DNA from: Oxyruncus cristatus
Lineage: Eukaryota > Chordata > Aves > Passeriformes > Cotingidae
DNA length: 64,000 nt
Reading direction: 5' to 3'
Assembly: GCA_013399855.1 (NCBI GenBank)
Contig: VXAY01003161.1
Span: forward strand, 19,761 to 83,760
The notes below the pieces were generated by a model. That model made no database searches. It was not told the DNA's origin and was given only the letters and a program-made list of their open reading frames with translations. Positions within the stretch are counted from its first letter, which is position 1. Every line of letters starts with the position of its first letter. Below are positions 62,417 through 64,000 of the stretch, piece after piece. The position numbers and the translations under genes are program-made.

Positions 62417-63379
62417 ACCCCACTATCCAATCACTTCCATAAAAATGAATAGTGATATATTTCATGGACATAATGGAGCCTTTGGCATGTCTCCCATTTC
62501 AGGCCCAGCACTGTGCTGGGGTAGAGCTCTTATGTTCTTAGTATTTGCCATGGTTTATGGTTAACAAAGAATGTCACATTTCAGCAACCTCTCATTCATC
62601 AGCCTTGTAGACTACCCTAGGTTCCCAAACATAAATGGTATTCCTCAAACTCATTTTTGTTTTTTTTTACAAAGAGTGGCTTTGTTTTTATTTCAACCAC
62701 TGCCATTCCTCTTATTTTTCATCATTTTATATCTTCTTTTGTTTTAATTTTTTTCTTTGAATAATTATTATGAAATTTAAAGTGTCTTCCTCTGATTCCT
62801 CATTGTTACTCAGTTTCTTAGCGGGCACCACCTTTTGAGCCTATCTTCCATGAAGTCTCATAAACATGCTACTCATTATTATCAAAACATATCACACATA
62901 TCTCTTTTTCCCATTTTCTTTTTCTGACTTTCCTCCACTATGTCCTCTTTTCAGTCATTAGATCTTTGGAGAAGATGTATTTTTTGTGGTCTGACCCTCT
63001 CTTCTTAAGTTATACAAAAAGTTACTATTAAATCTTGGCTCTAAATCCTTCGAGTTCTTCACTGATTATAGTTATATGAAACTGAATTTGGATAATCTAT
63101 CAGTACAGGTCTATAATGAAAAGAAAATACATGCTCTCCTCTGGTTCGATGAAAGGAAGTGGGAATGCTCTTGCTGCTTCCTGCTGCTCGTCATACTTCA
63201 TATATGTATTTTATTAAATAAGGGTTATACAGTAGTGTGCTTTGCAGCTGTAAGAGAATCAGCATTATCAGTAACTTTCCCACAAAAATTATTTGACAGT
63301 ACTAGCTACTTCATAAATGTATACTATTGATGATATTTCCTTTCATGAAGCATCTAGCAGATGTTGAAACAATGAACTT

Positions 63380-64000
63380 TGACCCAGTCCCAGAGATTTG
63401 ACATCATTGGCATAAGTGAAATCTGGTGGGATAACACCTGTGACTGGAGTGCCCTGTTGGATGGTTACAGGCTCTTTAGGAGGGATAGGCAGGGCAGAAG
63501 AGGTGGAGCACTGTATGTGATAGAAGGTTTGGAATGCATTGACCATCACACCACTGGTACAACCCAGGCAGGAAGACTCCTAAAAAATCTGGGTGACAAC
63601 TTTATGGATCAGGTCCTAATGGAGCCAACTCTGAAAGGTGCCCTCCTTGATCTACTGCTTGTCAACAGAGGGGACCTCATGAATGAAGTGGAGTTTGGTG
63701 GCCATCTTGGCCACAGCAACACAAAGTGATTGAGTTTAAAATCTCTGTTGACAGGAGGAAAAGTGCCAGCAAAAACTCGACTCTAGACATGAGGAAAGCA
63801 GACTTCAGCCTGCTCAGGGAATCAGTAACTAAGGTCCCCTGGGAAAACATTTTTGCAGGTGCTAGGGTCCATCAGTGCTGGTCACTTTTCAAACATCACC
63901 TTCTAATGGCACAGGAGCAGATGTTGGAAGTCAAACAGGAGAGGCAGTAGGCTGACTTGGCTAAATAGGGTTCTCATTAGAAGGTGAAGCTGTCTAGAAA
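63380..64000 (+). mobile_element. CR1 LINE with endonuclease-domain sequence, internally deleted and cut by the window edge
   Basis: The frame 63379-63729 reads FDIIGISEIWWDNTCDWSA, then DGYRLFRRDRQGRRGG, matching the central part of the CR1 apurinic-type endonuclease. It then jumps after about residue 55 to LLKNLGDNFMDQVLMEPTL and ALLDLLLVNRGDL, and onward to LGHSNTKVIEFKI. The last of these occupies the place of the usual S-D-H catalytic end, with the Asp and His lost. The next frame (63726-63950) continues ORF2 towards the reverse transcriptase. An internal deletion of a few hundred bases is inferred. Confidence 0.9.

Larger units (their letters stand above)
30559..64000 (-). other. Exon-free region upstream of the EYS-like exons, probably one very large intron
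   Basis: No EGF-like exon with splice sites was found on the minus strand across 33.4 kb. The exon at 30365-30558 starts mid-module in phase 1, so at least one more upstream exon must exist beyond the window or have escaped detection. Mobile elements and repeats are listed separately. I see nothing in 30559-32936, 33118-35867, 37454-40639, 41641-44261, 45433-46680, 46916-47489, 49011-52926, 53574-54199, 54676-57515, 58098-59932 and 61004-63379 beyond AT-rich sequence, short simple repeats and short ORFs of no recognisable type. Confidence 0.6.

Noticed and set aside
1..64000. CRISPR arrays, bacterial operons, tRNA or rRNA genes, prophage or toxin systems.
   Set aside because: No regularly spaced repeats, ribosome-binding-site-led ORF clusters or structured RNA genes were seen. 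Everything fits vertebrate intronic DNA with retroelements.

Overview
The window looks like vertebrate, most likely bird, nuclear DNA. It is AT-rich and gene-poor, with short exons scattered among multi-kilobase introns. It is dotted with chicken-repeat-1 (CR1) LINEs, several ending in the typical 3' array of the 8-mer ATTCTATG, and with ERVL-type and one ERVK-type long terminal repeats (LTRs). It has no operons, tRNA, rRNA or CRISPR arrays. Most open reading frames lie inside CR1 copies, LTRs or low-complexity DNA.

The one convincing gene runs on the minus strand. Five exons, read in transcript order at 30558-30365, 27435-27308, 23154-23040, 10370-10211 and 318-214, have AG acceptors, GTAAG or GTGAG donors and matching phases (1/0, 0/2, 2/0, 0/1, 1/1). 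Joined, they give 702 bp (234 codons) of uninterrupted reading frame. It codes for five complete EGF-like modules, the end of a preceding one and most of a sixth. The spacing of single or partial EGF exons, the module order and the large introns best fit EYS (eyes shut homolog, also called spacemaker), a secreted photoreceptor matrix protein. That name rests on recognition without a database search. The 33.4 kb above 30558 has no further EGF exon, so the next upstream exon lies beyond the window or was missed.

Layout: 1-30,558 holds the EYS-like exons. Its introns carry CR1 copies (6.1, 14.1, 20.6-22.7 and 29.9 kb), a 3' fragment of an ERVL LTR (7.3 kb), a complete ERVK-like solo LTR with a 6-bp target duplication (12.0 kb) and a complete ERVL-like solo LTR with a 5-bp duplication (28.2 kb). 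30.6-64 kb is exon-free intron or flank. It holds a head-to-head LTR pair (35.9-37.5 kb) with two CTCF-like motifs, an unclassified dispersed repeat split by an LTR (40.6-41.6 kb), an LTR with a long GA tract (44.5-45.3 kb), an assembly gap (47.76-47.94 kb), an LTR interrupted by a CR1 (48.3-49.0 kb), two further LTRs (52.9 and 57.5 kb) and several CR1 copies. The last CR1, at the right edge, preserves endonuclease-domain sequence.

I see no cooperating gene system. The most useful leads are the paired CTCF-like motifs, the unclassified repeat family and an isolated exon-like ORF at 47.5 kb on the plus strand.
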